Shown: positions 1-8,335 of the stretch, piece by piece
Layout: every line of letters begins with the position of its first letter
How positions within the stretch are numbered: the first letter of the stretch is position 1
Assembly: GCA_025359065.1 (NCBI GenBank)
Contig: JANYHM010000079.1
Location: 1-64,000, forward strand
Direction of reading: 5' to 3'
DNA length: 64,000 nucleotides
Source: Synechococcales cyanobacterium GL140_1_metabinner_5_sub
GTDB lineage: Bacteria > Cyanobacteriota > Cyanobacteriia > Cyanobacteriales > Chamaesiphonaceae
The notes under the pieces: model-generated
What the model saw: only the letters and a program-made list of their open reading frames with translations
The model's database searches: none
Told to the model about the DNA's origin: nothing
Position numbers and translations under genes: made by a program

Positions 1-104
1 TGGCGATTCGTCACCCACCCCACTCACTCTTTGAGCAGTGGTCAAAATTGTTCGGGGGTGGGATTCCTCAACGCCCTGCTATCCCCCTCACCGCCAACCG
101 CTAA
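1..104 (+). CDS. possible 3' end of a gene entering from the left
   Basis: Reading from base 3, one frame stays open for 33 codons and stops at TAA 102-104; it ends in RPAIPLTANR. The composition looks more protein-like than the longer open frame on the same strand that stops at 228. The stop sits inside the 91-118 stem-loop. I recognise no family in so short a piece, and it could be non-coding. Confidence 0.2.
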   Translation, partial: AIRHPPHSLFEQWSKLFGGGIPQRPAIPLTANR

Positions 105-118
105 GAGCGGTCTGGCGG
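91..118. other. strong stem-loop, function unknown
   Basis: CCGCCAACCGCT (91-102) pairs with AGCGGT-c-TGGCGG (106-118) around an AAG loop: 12 base pairs with one bulged C. No T-run follows on either strand, so it is not a clear intrinsic terminator. It may end the gene entering from the left, or belong to a structured RNA or an old element end. Confidence 0.4.
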
Positions 119-200
119 GAGTACCACGCAGTTTAGATGGCTTCACAGGCATAAGATGGCTCAGAGACTGCACAACCTACCCGTCTAAAATATGGGTTAA

Positions 201-237
201 AGCGTTTAGCTATCGGCAAAGCCGATAGCTAAACGCT
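201..237. repeat. perfect 17-bp palindrome overlapping the end of the ATP-grasp gene
   Basis: AGCGTTTAGCTATCGGC (201-217) and its exact complement (221-237) flank AAA. On the minus strand the stop codon of the upstream ATP-grasp gene (229-231) lies inside the right arm. The core GGCAAAGCCGAT recurs at 241-252 within the coding sequence. It could act as a transcription end, but it also looks like a mobile palindromic repeat of the kind scattered through cyanobacterial genomes. Confidence 0.6.
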
Positions 238-1488
238 TGCGGCAAAGCCGATCGGGCACCAATAAGCCCCATCGTCGGTCACTTTGCTTTTAGATAGCCT
301 TTTACCTAAAGCATCTGCGACCATTTTGCCCTCATCGTGATATAGCCAGACCCCCCACAGCTCAGTCATTTCTGACCCAGCGACAGCGGTTGTGGGGAAT
401 TCAAGCAGCTCTTGGTAAACATAGGGCTGCTCGGTATAAAAGGGATCTGCACAGTTGCCAGCATAAGCTTCTTCCCCATCAATAACTGCCACTGCGCCCT
501 CACCCTGGCGACCAAAAATTGGCTTGGCAAAATAGCTGTCCCCAATTTCGATTTCATCCACCGCAGTTTTAGGAAAATATTTTTGAATTGCCGCTGCTGC
601 TGCCGGACTAAATTCACCTGCACCCATATCTCTAATCAGGGCAAAGACTCCTTTAGATTGCAGGGCAAAGGCCGAACCAAAGTTAATCAGAGCCACTTTT
701 TTATCTAAGATCAATCTTTCTAGCTCTGGCCATAGTTCTTCCCCCCCACTATCGGTATCGAGAATCAACCATTCCAGCGGATACCACATGATCAAAATAT
801 CGATCGGCTGATTATCCTCGCTGTCATAGACTCGCTTTCGGTTATCTAAGCGCATCCGTTCCAAAGGAAAAGCCTTGCTCGCGGGATGATAGCTGCTCAG
901 CCAACTCATGGTGTTTAGATCTTCTGGGTTATTGAGCGCCGTAAAACCCACCTGACACTGACTTAAAGGTTTACCCAACTGTTGGGCAGCTTGCTGTAAC
1001 TGCACTTGCAAAGTTTTAGCCAACAGCGCTCCCGGCTCAGCATCAACCGACTGCAAACCAAAATGTTTAGCGACAAGACCATTGCCGATCGTTGGCTCGT
1101 ACCAAAAGCTAGGGGTCTGAGAATTGACCTCAATTACTTTGTAAGTTTTGGTCTGCTCATTCCAGCACCAGTCCAACCTCATACACCAAGGGGGCGTAGC
1201 ATCCCAGTGAATGATGTTCCAGGTAGATTCCGGAAAGCCGTAGTATTCTAGATCTTCATCGTCCATCTCCCGCAAGATCTGCCAGGTTTCTAGCAAGACT
1301 TGTCCCACAGCCGCCGAAGCTGACCGCAGTTCGGCCACAACGTCTCGTTCTACCGGCTGGCAGTGATACAGAGCGTAGGGAGTAGGAATCCCATCAGGAT
1401 TATTGGTGGGTGGTAGGTCATACCAACGAAAGTTGATCGACTTAAAAAAACGATCGCGATCGGGTGAGCTAAAAATATCTGCTGTCAT
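229..1488 (-). CDS. glutathionylspermidine synthase-like ATP-grasp enzyme (YgiC type)
   Basis: The 419-residue protein matches the ATP-grasp domain of glutathionylspermidine synthases (GSP_synth family) and the stand-alone YgiC/YjfC proteins. It has the N-terminal RWYDLPP-type region, a central MRLDWCWNE...VIEVNSQTPSFWYE segment typical of the family, and the late GRQGEGAVAVIDG nucleotide-binding stretch. There is no amidase domain, so it should only form an amide (peptide-type) bond with ATP; the substrate is unknown. It starts 3 bp after the stop of a small lipoprotein gene, which indicates an operon and translational coupling. The pairing mirrors E. coli ygiB-ygiC. The C-terminus runs into a perfect palindrome. 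Confidence 0.85.
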   Translation of the reverse strand: MTADIFSSPDRDRFFKSINFRWYDLPPTNNPDGIPTPYALYHCQPVERDVVAELRSASAAVGQVLLETWQILREMDDEDLEYYGFPESTWNIIHWDATPPWCMRLDWCWNEQTKTYKVIEVNSQTPSFWYEPTIGNGLVAKHFGLQSVDAEPGALLAKTLQVQLQQAAQQLGKPLSQCQVGFTALNNPEDLNTMSWLSSYHPASKAFPLERMRLDNRKRVYDSEDNQPIDILIMWYPLEWLILDTDSGGEELWPELERLILDKKVALINFGSAFALQSKGVFALIRDMGAGEFSPAAAAAIQKYFPKTAVDEIEIGDSYFAKPIFGRQGEGAVAVIDGEEAYAGNCADPFYTEQPYVYQELLEFPTTAVAGSEMTELWGVWLYHDEGKMVADALGKRLSKSKVTDDGAYWCPIGFAASV

Positions 1489-1491
1489 AAT

Positions 1492-1821
1492 TTAACCGAA
1501 ACCCGATCGACCGCCGCCAGTGCTACCAAAGCCACTGCGGCCACTGAAGCCTTTGGCTCCTACCGAGCTGCCACCATTGCCGCTGACGTAAGTGCTACCA
1601 GCCGATCGATAGAAGCCGCTGCGATAAATAAACACGCCGCCTGTGCGGGTAGTGGTAGCGGTGCCTCCAGGGTTAGCCAGATTGTTCGCGACAGTGCCAC
1701 AGAATTCCTGACCAGGAGTACTGGGGTCGTCGCAACTGACATTTGGACTGGTACAAGCAGTCATCAACGAGGCGGTAGCCCAGAGTACGGCTAGCTTAAA
1801 GGCTGTTGGTTTTAGCTGCAT
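1492..1821 (-). CDS. small lipoprotein, DUF1190/YgiB-like
   Basis: From the internal ATG at 1821 (MQLKPTAFKL...) the protein has a basic start, a hydrophobic stretch and a lipobox LMTAC, so it is a predicted lipoprotein of about 109 residues. The mature part has a few cysteines and a C-terminal tail rich in Gly, Ser, Phe and Arg (GFSGRSGFGSTGGGRSGFG), which resembles the tail of YgiB/DUF1190 proteins. An upstream in-frame ATG at 1863 would bury the signal peptide and is less likely. It is followed after 3 bp by the GSP-synthase-like gene. The DUF1190 assignment rests on the tail and on this conserved neighbour, not on a full alignment. Confidence 0.65.
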   Translation of the reverse strand: MQLKPTAFKLAVLWATASLMTACTSPNVSCDDPSTPGQEFCGTVANNLANPGGTATTTRTGGVFIYRSGFYRSAGSTYVSGNGGSSVGAKGFSGRSGFGSTGGGRSGFG

Positions 1822-2107
1822 AGATCTAAAAAATTTATTGGGTAAGGAGACAATATCTAACATGCCCTTGCATCAAATTAACAGAAAGAACTGATCGACG
1901 GCAGGTTTTGATAAAAATTTCTACAATATTTCTAGGTCAATTTGGGGCGTTTTTGCTGAGTGGGTGCATCTAGATAGACCAGTAATTGCTGATTTCTGTA
2001 TCTACTTACTGATTTCTAGAGATATGATGTAAATCGCAGGATATGGTGATCTGCTCTATGCTCACGATATTTCTTGGAAATTCAACTTTACTAAAGAGCT
2101 AAAATCC

Positions 2108-2731
2108 ATGAGTTTTTTCATTATGCAGGCATTCACCAACCCGGTTTTTTATGTCCAGGCGGTGGTGGTTACAATTTTGTCGATTTGTTTGCATGAGCTA
2201 GGCCATGGGTTTGCGGCATTGAGTCAAGGTGATGACACCCCCCATCGCTCTGGACATATTACCATGAACCCGGTGGTACACATGGGCGTGCCTTCGCTGG
2301 TGCTGTTGATGGTCATTGGTATCGCTTGGGGGCAAATGCCCGTGAATCCTTCGCGCTTTAAATCGCGTCAGTGGGGAGATTTTTTGGTGTCGATTGCCGG
2401 GCCATTGACCAACTTAGCTCTAACTGCGCTATTTGTGGCTGCCATCCAATCAAATATTTCGTTTCTGAGTCCAACGTTTCTGTCGTATGGAGCAATCATC
2501 AATGCCAGTCTATTCTTGTTGAATATGATCCCAATTCCACCGTTAGATGGTTTCAATGTCTTTAGTAAGTTCTTCCCCGGTTTGCAGTTCCTCAATAGTT
2601 CTTCTGGACAGCAATATTCTCAAGGTCTGCTGATGCTGCTCTTTATTTTGGGTGGCCAATTTTTGACTGCTGGTGCCTTTATAATTGTGCGCGGGATGAT
2701 GGGATTATTTGGTGGGTTTATAGGCGTTTAA
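2108..2731 (+). CDS. site-2 protease family membrane metalloprotease (M50)
   Basis: This 207-residue polytopic membrane protein has the zinc-binding HELGH motif at residues 29-33 in its first membrane segment. The second ligand motif, NMIPIPPLDG (Asp near residue 147), is the usual NPxPxLDG signature of S2P/M50 intramembrane proteases. It belongs to the short group without PDZ or CBS domains. Such proteins cleave transmembrane substrates; the substrate here is unknown. A second ATG at 2123 is an alternative start. The stop overlaps the end of the convergent 42-residue membrane-protein gene by 4 bp. Confidence 0.85.
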   Translation: MSFFIMQAFTNPVFYVQAVVVTILSICLHELGHGFAALSQGDDTPHRSGHITMNPVVHMGVPSLVLLMVIGIAWGQMPVNPSRFKSRQWGDFLVSIAGPLTNLALTALFVAAIQSNISFLSPTFLSYGAIINASLFLLNMIPIPPLDGFNVFSKFFPGLQFLNSSSGQQYSQGLLMLLFILGGQFLTAGAFIIVRGMMGLFGGFIGV

Positions 2732-2856
2732 GGTTTAGGACGACTCTTCGATCGAAACACAGCACCAATAATAAAAAGCAGGAAAAACAGATAGCTGCCC
2801 GCCATCGCCCATTCCTGCCAAGTTTCTTGACTACTGGAGATCTGGTAGAAATCCAT
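2728..2856 (-). CDS. 42-residue single-span membrane protein, unrecognised
   Basis: An ATG at 2856 opens 42 codons ending at TAA 2728-2730. The product begins MDFYQISSSQETWQEW, has one hydrophobic segment (about residues 18-34) and ends in a basic tail RSKSRPKP, so it would cross the membrane once. It begins 18 bp after rpsF on the same strand and may be cotranscribed with it. The start has no clear Shine-Dalgarno sequence. The layout (polar N-terminus, one helix, basic C-terminus) is like the small subunits of photosynthetic complexes such as photosystems or NDH-1, but I cannot match it to a named one. Confidence 0.5.
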   Translation of the reverse strand: MDFYQISSSQETWQEWAMAGSYLFFLLFIIGAVFRSKSRPKP

Positions 2857-2874
2857 TGAAAAACACCAAAAAAA

Positions 2875-3195
2875 TTAAGCTTCTACTTCTTCCACAACTG
2901 CTTTAGGAGGATCCATTTTGATGGTCAAGTAGCGAATCACTTCTTCGCTCAAGCGCATGGCTCTTTCTACTACCGCCACTTCTTTACCGGCACTAATATA
3001 GTTTACCTGTACATAGTAACCATCACGGTTCTTTTTGATGGGGTAAGCTAAACGCTTTTTGCCTTTGGTTTGAATTTCGATTTCACTAGCGCCATTGGCT
3101 TCTAGCAACTGCTTATATTTTTCCACTGCACCAGTCAACTGCTCTTCGTTCAAATCGGGGCGCAGAATGTACATCAATTCGTAATTATTGCTCAT
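2875..3195 (-). CDS. rpsF: 30S ribosomal protein S6
   Basis: The product (106 residues from the ATG at 3195) starts [15 protein letters not shown] and contains the conserved [17 protein letters not shown] core, both typical of bS6. The start is fixed by AAGGAGATACCT directly upstream; a longer in-frame start at 3240 has no such support and adds residues not found in S6. S6 binds the central domain of 16S rRNA together with S18. No other ribosomal gene lies beside it, which is common in cyanobacteria. The tail EEVEA is acidic, as usual. Confidence 0.95.
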   Translation of the reverse strand: MSNNYELMYILRPDLNEEQLTGAVEKYKQLLEANGASEIEIQTKGKKRLAYPIKKNRDGYYVQVNYISAGKEVAVVERAMRLSEEVIRYLTIKMDPPKAVVEEVEA

Positions 3196-3275
3196 AGGTA
3201 TCTCCTTTTGGGCTAGACGGCTTCTGGTTCGCAGAAGCAAGGATCTCTCACTATATCAGAGATATGCTGATTTCT

Positions 3276-3707
3276 CTAAATATTATCGACCCACAAATGG
3301 GTGTTCTTAGAAAGCTCTCTAATTTCGGCGTATTTGCCCTGAGCTGTAATCACCATGCTATAGAGAGATACTCCAGCGATCGCCACCGAAGCTAGTATCA
3401 ACAGCATTAGGCCAGCTTGACCAATTATCGGCAGCAGAGCGCCAATCACAATTCGACAGAGGGAAAGCGCTGCTCCCAACAGCATGGCTTGTAACACATT
3501 GAAGCGAATCAGTCGAGAGATTTTTCGGTTCTTCAAAACAAAAAAATACAGGGCAATCACGATCGCCAAAGGGCTAAGACTATAAACCAGTTGTAATGGC
3601 GGCGGGATACTCACCGGAAATTGCCCCAATACACTTAACAGCGGCAGCAAGTAGGCCAAGCAGCCATAAGCTCGATCGGCTACGGTAAAGTTATTACTCC
3701 AGCTCAT
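3276..3707 (-). CDS. Tic20-family membrane protein
   Basis: This 143-residue protein has four predicted membrane helices and the family-typical start with ADRAYGCLAYLLPL followed by FNVLQAMLL between helices two and three. Tic20 in chloroplasts is a channel component of the inner envelope translocon; the cyanobacterial relatives have no settled role. It lies upstream of rpsF on the same strand with about 80 bp between them. A single convincing start, ATG at 3707, precedes WSNNFTVADRAYG. Confidence 0.85.
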   Translation of the reverse strand: MSWSNNFTVADRAYGCLAYLLPLLSVLGQFPVSIPPPLQLVYSLSPLAIVIALYFFVLKNRKISRLIRFNVLQAMLLGAALSLCRIVIGALLPIIGQAGLMLLILASVAIAGVSLYSMVITAQGKYAEIRELSKNTHLWVDNI

Positions 3708-3976
3708 AAATTCCCTTCCATATTTGATCAGTATTTTTGATGTTAGACAATCCTTCCAATATTCCCAGATGTAGATGATTATCCCAGGAAATCATTTACC
3801 AACTGTATCGGGGCAATCTTGATCGGCCTTCTCACCCAAGCTGCATGTTAACATTTAGGGAAATCTGCTTCTCACAGCTTAATATATTATTTTTTCAGTT
3901 CAATTCGATCGCCCTTCTTTCAAGCTTCCTGCTGTGGCCGCAGCAAATTAGGGCTTGAGCTGGCGGAGAGTTGAAC

Positions 3977-5590
3977 ATGGTGTTAGCTATGGTCAGCGGT
4001 TACATATTAATTGGGGTAGTCTTATTCTTGGGCGGCATCATTGCGGTGTCTGGCGACCGCATAGGTAGCAAAGTGGGCAAGGCTCGTCTCTCGCTTTTTA
4101 AGCTCCGCCCCCGTCAGACCGCCACTCTTGTCACCGTTGCCGCCGGAACTTTACTCTCTGCTTCGGTGCTTACTGTCCTATTTGCTTCTAGTGAACAACT
4201 GCGCACCGGCATTTTTGATTTACAGCGGCTGCAAAACAAGCTGCGCAACACCAGTGCCGAACTCGCTCAGGCTATTAGCCAAAAAAATAACTTCCAGCGA
4301 GATCTAGAAACTCTGCGCATTGAGCAGTCCGAAGCTAAAGACGCGCTTTCAGGAGTGAATCAATCAGTGCGTGACGAACTCACTAAGCGATCGACCACTG
4401 CTCAGCATCTCACTAATCTTCGCCAACAGCTCGAAGCCGTGGGCACCGAAAAGAACAAATTAAAAAAAGAAGTGGGTGAAACTACCCGAAAAATAGAAGA
4501 TTTCATTATCCAGCAAGGGGTACTGAAAAAACAAAAATCTACTCTGACCAAAGAGATCGATCGAGCAACTTCCAAATTAAATAAGCTGATTGAACAAAGC
4601 ATTAATCTGAACTCGATCGAAGCTAATCCGGTTAATCTTAATCTGCCCGCCGATGTGAAGCTGATCCAAAGCAAGGTCAAAGACCTCAGGACTCAACTCC
4701 AATCTCAGGGAGCCAGTCTGCAAAAAATCGAGAGCCAGCGACAGCAGCTTGAGCAAAAACTAGAGATGCGCAAGGCGCAGCTTCAAGCAAAAGATCGGCA
4801 GTTTGAACAATTAGATCAAGAGCTGACAGTGGTGATTAACCAGCAGCAAGATTTTGACCGGCAGTTTAACCAGCTCGAAAGCCAGCTTAAAGACCGACAG
4901 CGACGGATGGCCTTTATCGATCAAAAAGTCGGTGAACTGGAGCGGGAATATCAAAATTTTCGCCAGGGCAGCATTGTGATTTTGCGCAACCAAGTGATGG
5001 TCATTGATGTAGTGAGCGTCACGCCTCAGCGTTCTGCCCAGCAAATTGTGTCTCAACTATTGAAACAGGCCAACCAAACAGCGTTGGCAGCGATGAGACC
5101 CAATGGCGGTAACAAAACTCAGCAAATCGTGCAAATGAGTGAGTATCAAAAGCAGCAAATTATTGATCAGATTAAAGATGGCAAACAATATGTAGTGCGT
5201 TTTGTAGCTGCTGGTAACTATGTGACTGAAGACATTACTGTAGAGCTGTTCGCTGATACGGCTCTCAATCAAAAAGTTTTCAAAAAAGGCGAGGTTCTTT
5301 CTTCTAATTCGGCTGATCCTAATACTATGAATGATCAAAAGCTCCGTCAGCAAGTTGAGCTGCTGCTGTCTTCTTGCCAGTTTCGTGCTCGCCGGGGGGG
5401 GATTTTAAGTGATTCGATCGAAATAGGTACCAACGGCGATACCAGTGGACAGTTGTTGTTTCTAGAGCAAATTAGAACCTACAATAAGCCGATCGACATC
5501 AAGGCGGTAGCTGCTGCTGATATTAATACGGCTGGTCCGGTCAAGATTAAACTTCAAGCTTTGCAGGGAGGTAAAGTAATTTTTGAGTAG
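3977..5590 (+). CDS. DUF3084 membrane-anchored coiled-coil protein
   Basis: The protein (about 537 residues) begins with a membrane segment (YILIGVVLFLGGIIAVSGD), then the conserved DRIGSKVGKARLSLFKLRPRQTA motif in pieces, a second membrane span near residues 45-68, and about 250 residues of heptad-rich coiled coil. A globular C-terminal domain follows from about residue 325. This architecture is DUF3084, a family found mainly in cyanobacteria. The true start is probably ATG 3977, with GGAG at 3964-3967, rather than the in-frame TTG at 3971. The function is not known; a cell-envelope or chromosome-organising role would be a guess. Confidence 0.85.
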   Translation: MVLAMVSGYILIGVVLFLGGIIAVSGDRIGSKVGKARLSLFKLRPRQTATLVTVAAGTLLSASVLTVLFASSEQLRTGIFDLQRLQNKLRNTSAELAQAISQKNNFQRDLETLRIEQSEAKDALSGVNQSVRDELTKRSTTAQHLTNLRQQLEAVGTEKNKLKKEVGETTRKIEDFIIQQGVLKKQKSTLTKEIDRATSKLNKLIEQSINLNSIEANPVNLNLPADVKLIQSKVKDLRTQLQSQGASLQKIESQRQQLEQKLEMRKAQLQAKDRQFEQLDQELTVVINQQQDFDRQFNQLESQLKDRQRRMAFIDQKVGELEREYQNFRQGSIVILRNQVMVIDVVSVTPQRSAQQIVSQLLKQANQTALAAMRPNGGNKTQQIVQMSEYQKQQIIDQIKDGKQYVVRFVAAGNYVTEDITVELFADTALNQKVFKKGEVLSSNSADPNTMNDQKLRQQVELLLSSCQFRARRGGILSDSIEIGTNGDTSGQLLFLEQIRTYNKPIDIKAVAAADINTAGPVKIKLQALQGGKVIFE

Positions 5591-5716
5591 TAACTATTTA
5601 CTTCCTTTTGTATGGAGGTATCCCACGCTGTTTTTAGGTGCGAGGGGTCATTTTGAATAATTCTTGGTTAAAACTTACTCACTGTACTAAACTGTCATTT
5701 ACACTCCTCTGACCTA

Positions 5717-5744
5717 ATGAAGTAATTGCTTACATTTACTTCAT
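5717..5744. promoter_or_regulatory. inverted repeat upstream of coaD
   Basis: ATGAAGTAA (5717-5725) and TTACTTCAT (5736-5744) form 9-bp perfect arms around 10 nt, 85 bp before coaD. No T-run follows, so an operator for a dimeric regulator is more likely than a terminator. The rest of the 238-bp gap shows nothing else recognisable. Confidence 0.3.
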
Positions 5745-5828
5745 GAGAATTAATCAATTCTTCACGATATTTTAAGATACTCTAGGAAGGTCGTTAGGCT
5801 TTGAATTTGGAGCTGTTAATGAAAATTT

Positions 5829-6350
5829 ATGATTGCTATATATCCGGGCAGCTTCGACCCCATTACTTTGGGTCACTTAGACATTATCGAGCGAGGCTGC
5901 GGGCTGTTCGACCAAGTAATTGTTGCCGTGTTGCGGAATCCGGGTAAAACCCCTTTATTTTCCGTCGAACAACGGCTGCACCAAATAGAAGTAGCCACTA
6001 AACATTTGCCCAATGTGCGCATCGATAGCTTTGATGGTCTGACTGTCGATTACGCCAGAAAAATCGGGGCAAGCTGTCTGTTGCGCGGGCTGCGAGTGCT
6101 ATCAGATTTTGAAAAAGAGTTACAGATGTGTCACACCAATAAAACTCTGGCAGTAGATATCGAAACCATTTTCTTGGCGACTGCGGTAGAATATGCTTTT
6201 CTGAGCAGTAGCGTGGTTAAAGAAATTGCTCGATTTGGTGGATCTGTAGATCATCTTGTTCCTTCCCACATCTCACTGGAATTATCACAATGCTTCAGTA
6301 CAACTTTGGCACCGAACTCTCTGCCGACGACGAACTTGATCGTCCAATGA
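5829..6350 (+). CDS. coaD: phosphopantetheine adenylyltransferase
   Basis: CoaD transfers AMP from ATP to 4'-phosphopantetheine, the penultimate step of coenzyme A synthesis. The 173-residue product shows the nucleotidyltransferase signature [15 protein letters not shown] (TxGH-type nucleotide site), the conserved [13 protein letters not shown] segment and the late [13 protein letters not shown] motif (ISSTxVR equivalent). Length is slightly above the usual 160 because of a C-terminal tail. The stop TGA (6348-6350) overlaps the next gene's start in an ATGA arrangement, so the two are probably translationally coupled. Confidence 0.95.
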   Translation: MIAIYPGSFDPITLGHLDIIERGCGLFDQVIVAVLRNPGKTPLFSVEQRLHQIEVATKHLPNVRIDSFDGLTVDYARKIGASCLLRGLRVLSDFEKELQMCHTNKTLAVDIETIFLATAVEYAFLSSSVVKEIARFGGSVDHLVPSHISLELSQCFSTTLAPNSLPTTNLIVQ

Positions 6351-7042
6351 AAAATAAAAATACTCCGCCATCTTTAGAGTCCCAGTTGCCGAAGAATAGG
6401 GCTAGTGCGCTAAATCGCCCAGCTCCGCCTCGCCCGGAATACACTGAAGAACCCGGAGCAGAAGCTAGAGGCGTGCGCGAACCGCAAGTAGTGAAGTTCT
6501 TGCTGGAGCTAGATCGCCTAGAAGAGCTACTACTCAAAAGTCCCCGCGTGCCTTTGACCGGCAAAGCGATGGTGGCAGAAGATGACATCATTGAACATTT
6601 AGATATGATCCGGGCGCGGGTGCCCGCAACGATCGATGCTGCTCAGTCGATCGTCAACCAACAAGAATTGATCTTAGTTGCAGCCGAACAGCAGGCCAAC
6701 CAGCAAATTATTGCGGCACAGCAGCAGGCTTTCCAAATAGCCAACGAATTGGGGATCATCGATCGAGCAAAAGCCGAAGCCGCTCAAATTCATCAAAGTG
6801 TAATGGCTGAATGTGCCACTGCTCGTGAACAAATTCGCCAAGAGGTAGAACAAGCCCGTCGTCAGCAGCTACAAGAAATCGAGAACATCCGCCAGCAGGC
6901 GCTAGCCGAAGCCCAAGCAATTCGGCGGGGAGCCGATGATTATGCCGATCAGGTGCTGCACGCGATCGATACCCAACTCGGAGAAATCCAAGCCAAAATT
7001 CGTCGTGGTCGCCAACACTTAAATTCTAATGCTGGCAACTAA
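6347..7042 (+). CDS. coiled-coil protein, coaD partner (DivIVA/ATP-synthase-b-like)
   Basis: From ATG 6347 (ATGA overlap with coaD) the product has 231 residues: a Pro-rich, disordered N-terminus, a short conserved domain around [20 protein letters not shown], and a long Ala/Gln/Glu-rich coiled coil (about residues 90-215). The coiled coil resembles DivIVA or the b subunit of ATP synthase in composition, not necessarily in ancestry. An upstream ATG at 6290 lies deep inside coaD and is less likely. Cyanobacteria often keep such a gene next to coaD. Function unknown. Confidence 0.7.
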   Translation: MKNKNTPPSLESQLPKNRASALNRPAPPRPEYTEEPGAEARGVREPQVVKFLLELDRLEELLLKSPRVPLTGKAMVAEDDIIEHLDMIRARVPATIDAAQSIVNQQELILVAAEQQANQQIIAAQQQAFQIANELGIIDRAKAEAAQIHQSVMAECATAREQIRQEVEQARRQQLQEIENIRQQALAEAQAIRRGADDYADQVLHAIDTQLGEIQAKIRRGRQHLNSNAGN

Positions 7043-7124
7043 ATACCAGGGAACTTTTGCTGATAGATCGCCGTCCCAGGGACAGTTACATCAATTTATT
7101 AAATTTTTTACCACCCCTAGGTCG

Positions 7125-7589
7125 ATGATGCTTTTCCGCACTGTACTTTGCCTGTTATCCATCGCTCCTGCAACTCTGACTGGTATTTTTATCGGGAGTG
7201 TTCTCGCTCCTAGTCAAGTCTTAGCTCTAAATTATTCAGCCAATGCAGGACAATTGAAAGCCGCTAATAAAGACAACGAACAGTTGTTTGAAAAACTAGG
7301 TCTGAATCCTAGCCAAATCAAAAAAGTGCGGGCTATCTATGAAAAATATGAGCCTGATATCGTCAGTCGTCGTCAGGCCATCATCGCTGCAAAGAATGAA
7401 ATAAAATCTTTGGCCATCAAACAAACTTTGTCCCCCGATCCTCAGCTCCAAGCCAAACAAAAAAAAGTCGATAAGCTGAAGCAAGAGTTGGTGGTCGTGA
7501 AAAACAAATATGCCTCAGCGATACAGGCTGTTTTGACTACTGAACAGTGGTCAAAGCTGCAACAACTACGCAAAGAACGCCAAGAATAG
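7125..7589 (+). CDS. Spy/CpxP-like periplasmic helical protein
   Basis: Starting at the ATGATG at 7125, the protein has a typical signal peptide (MMLFRTVLCLLSIAPAT...) with cleavage likely after SQVLA. The mature part is about 120 residues, all helical and highly charged, with LGLNPSQIKKVRAIYEKYEP and a late LTTEQWSKLQQLRKER motif like the LTxEQ repeats of Spy/CpxP and ZraP proteins. These act as periplasmic chaperones or stress sensors. An in-frame ATG at 7029, overlapping the previous gene, would place 32 residues before the signal peptide. The next gene follows after 9 bp. Confidence 0.65.
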   Translation: MMLFRTVLCLLSIAPATLTGIFIGSVLAPSQVLALNYSANAGQLKAANKDNEQLFEKLGLNPSQIKKVRAIYEKYEPDIVSRRQAIIAAKNEIKSLAIKQTLSPDPQLQAKQKKVDKLKQELVVVKNKYASAIQAVLTTEQWSKLQQLRKERQE

Positions 7590-7598
7590 GAGTAGAAA

Positions 7599-8207
7599 TT
7601 GCATCTCTATTTACATGGCTTTGCTTCAGGGGCGAATTCTCGCAAGGCAAATTTTTTCCTTAATCGCTATGCCCAACAGGGCTTGCAATTAGTGGTTCCG
7701 GATTTTAACTCTGGGGGTTTTACCGATTTCACCATTTCCCGTCAACTTGCCCAGGCGGCCAGTTATTTAACAGATGAACCAGCCACATTAATTGGTTCTA
7801 GCTTGGGTGGCTGGGTTTCGTTGCTGCTGGCCGAAAAATATCCCCAGATCGAGAGACTGATTTTGTTGGCTCCTGCTCTAGGTTTTCCCCAACCTTGGCT
7901 ATCGCGCCTAGATCCTGTCGCCTTGCAAACTTGGCAAACTGCAGGGTTTTGGCCGGTGTATCACTACATCGAAAAACAACAGATTCCGCTGGCTTACAAT
8001 TTTGTTTTAGATGCTCAGCAGTATTTGCAGAAAGAGTTTCGGCGCAGCTTGCCCACCCTGATTTTTCATGGGATCAAAGATGAAGTGGTGCCGATCGAAC
8101 TTAGCAGAGACTATGCAGCTAGTCGATCGATGGTGACTTTGCACGAACTCGATAGCGACCATAGCTTGGGCAATGTGCTGCCCAAAATTTGGCAAGAAAT
8201 GCAGTGA
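7599..8207 (+). CDS. YqiA/UPF0227-type alpha/beta-hydrolase (esterase)
   Basis: This 202-residue protein starts with MHLYLHGFASGANSRKA, the oxyanion-loop region of YqiA-type esterases. The nucleophile elbow is GSSLGG, the acid is in HGIKDEVVP and the catalytic histidine in DSDHSLG. It probably cleaves short acyl esters or thioesters in the cytoplasm; the natural substrate is unknown. The start is TTG at 7599, supported by AGGAG seven bases upstream; there is no ATG near the family's normal N-terminus. It is closely spaced behind the Spy-like gene and should share its transcript. Confidence 0.8.
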   Translation: MHLYLHGFASGANSRKANFFLNRYAQQGLQLVVPDFNSGGFTDFTISRQLAQAASYLTDEPATLIGSSLGGWVSLLLAEKYPQIERLILLAPALGFPQPWLSRLDPVALQTWQTAGFWPVYHYIEKQQIPLAYNFVLDAQQYLQKEFRRSLPTLIFHGIKDEVVPIELSRDYAASRSMVTLHELDSDHSLGNVLPKIWQEMQ

Positions 8208-8218
8208 TTCTCGAGAAA

Positions 8219-8255
8219 GCAAAAAATCTCGCCACCTACCTTGCGGTGGATGGCG
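8219..8255 (-). terminator. intrinsic terminator of ndhB
   Basis: On the minus strand, CGCCATCCACC and GGTAGGTGGCG pair (10 of 11, one G-U) around a GCAA tetraloop, followed by AGATTTTTT. It lies 80 bp past the ndhB stop. Confidence 0.75.
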
Positions 8256-8335
8256 ATTAGCAAGCATCAAAATTCCACTTTGACTCTTCTATTGATCCAC
8301 CTCAAACCAAGGTGAATCCGGAAAGAATCAGGATT

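Noticed and set aside
1-200. Right end of an IS200/IS605 element with an RNA guide scaffold
   Set aside because: There is a strong stem-loop, but no transposase or TnpB sequence is visible and no matching left end is in the window.
31-228. 65-codon plus-strand frame at the left edge
   Set aside because: Its composition is unlike a protein, it runs through two hairpins, and its end is antisense to the palindrome at the ATP-grasp stop.
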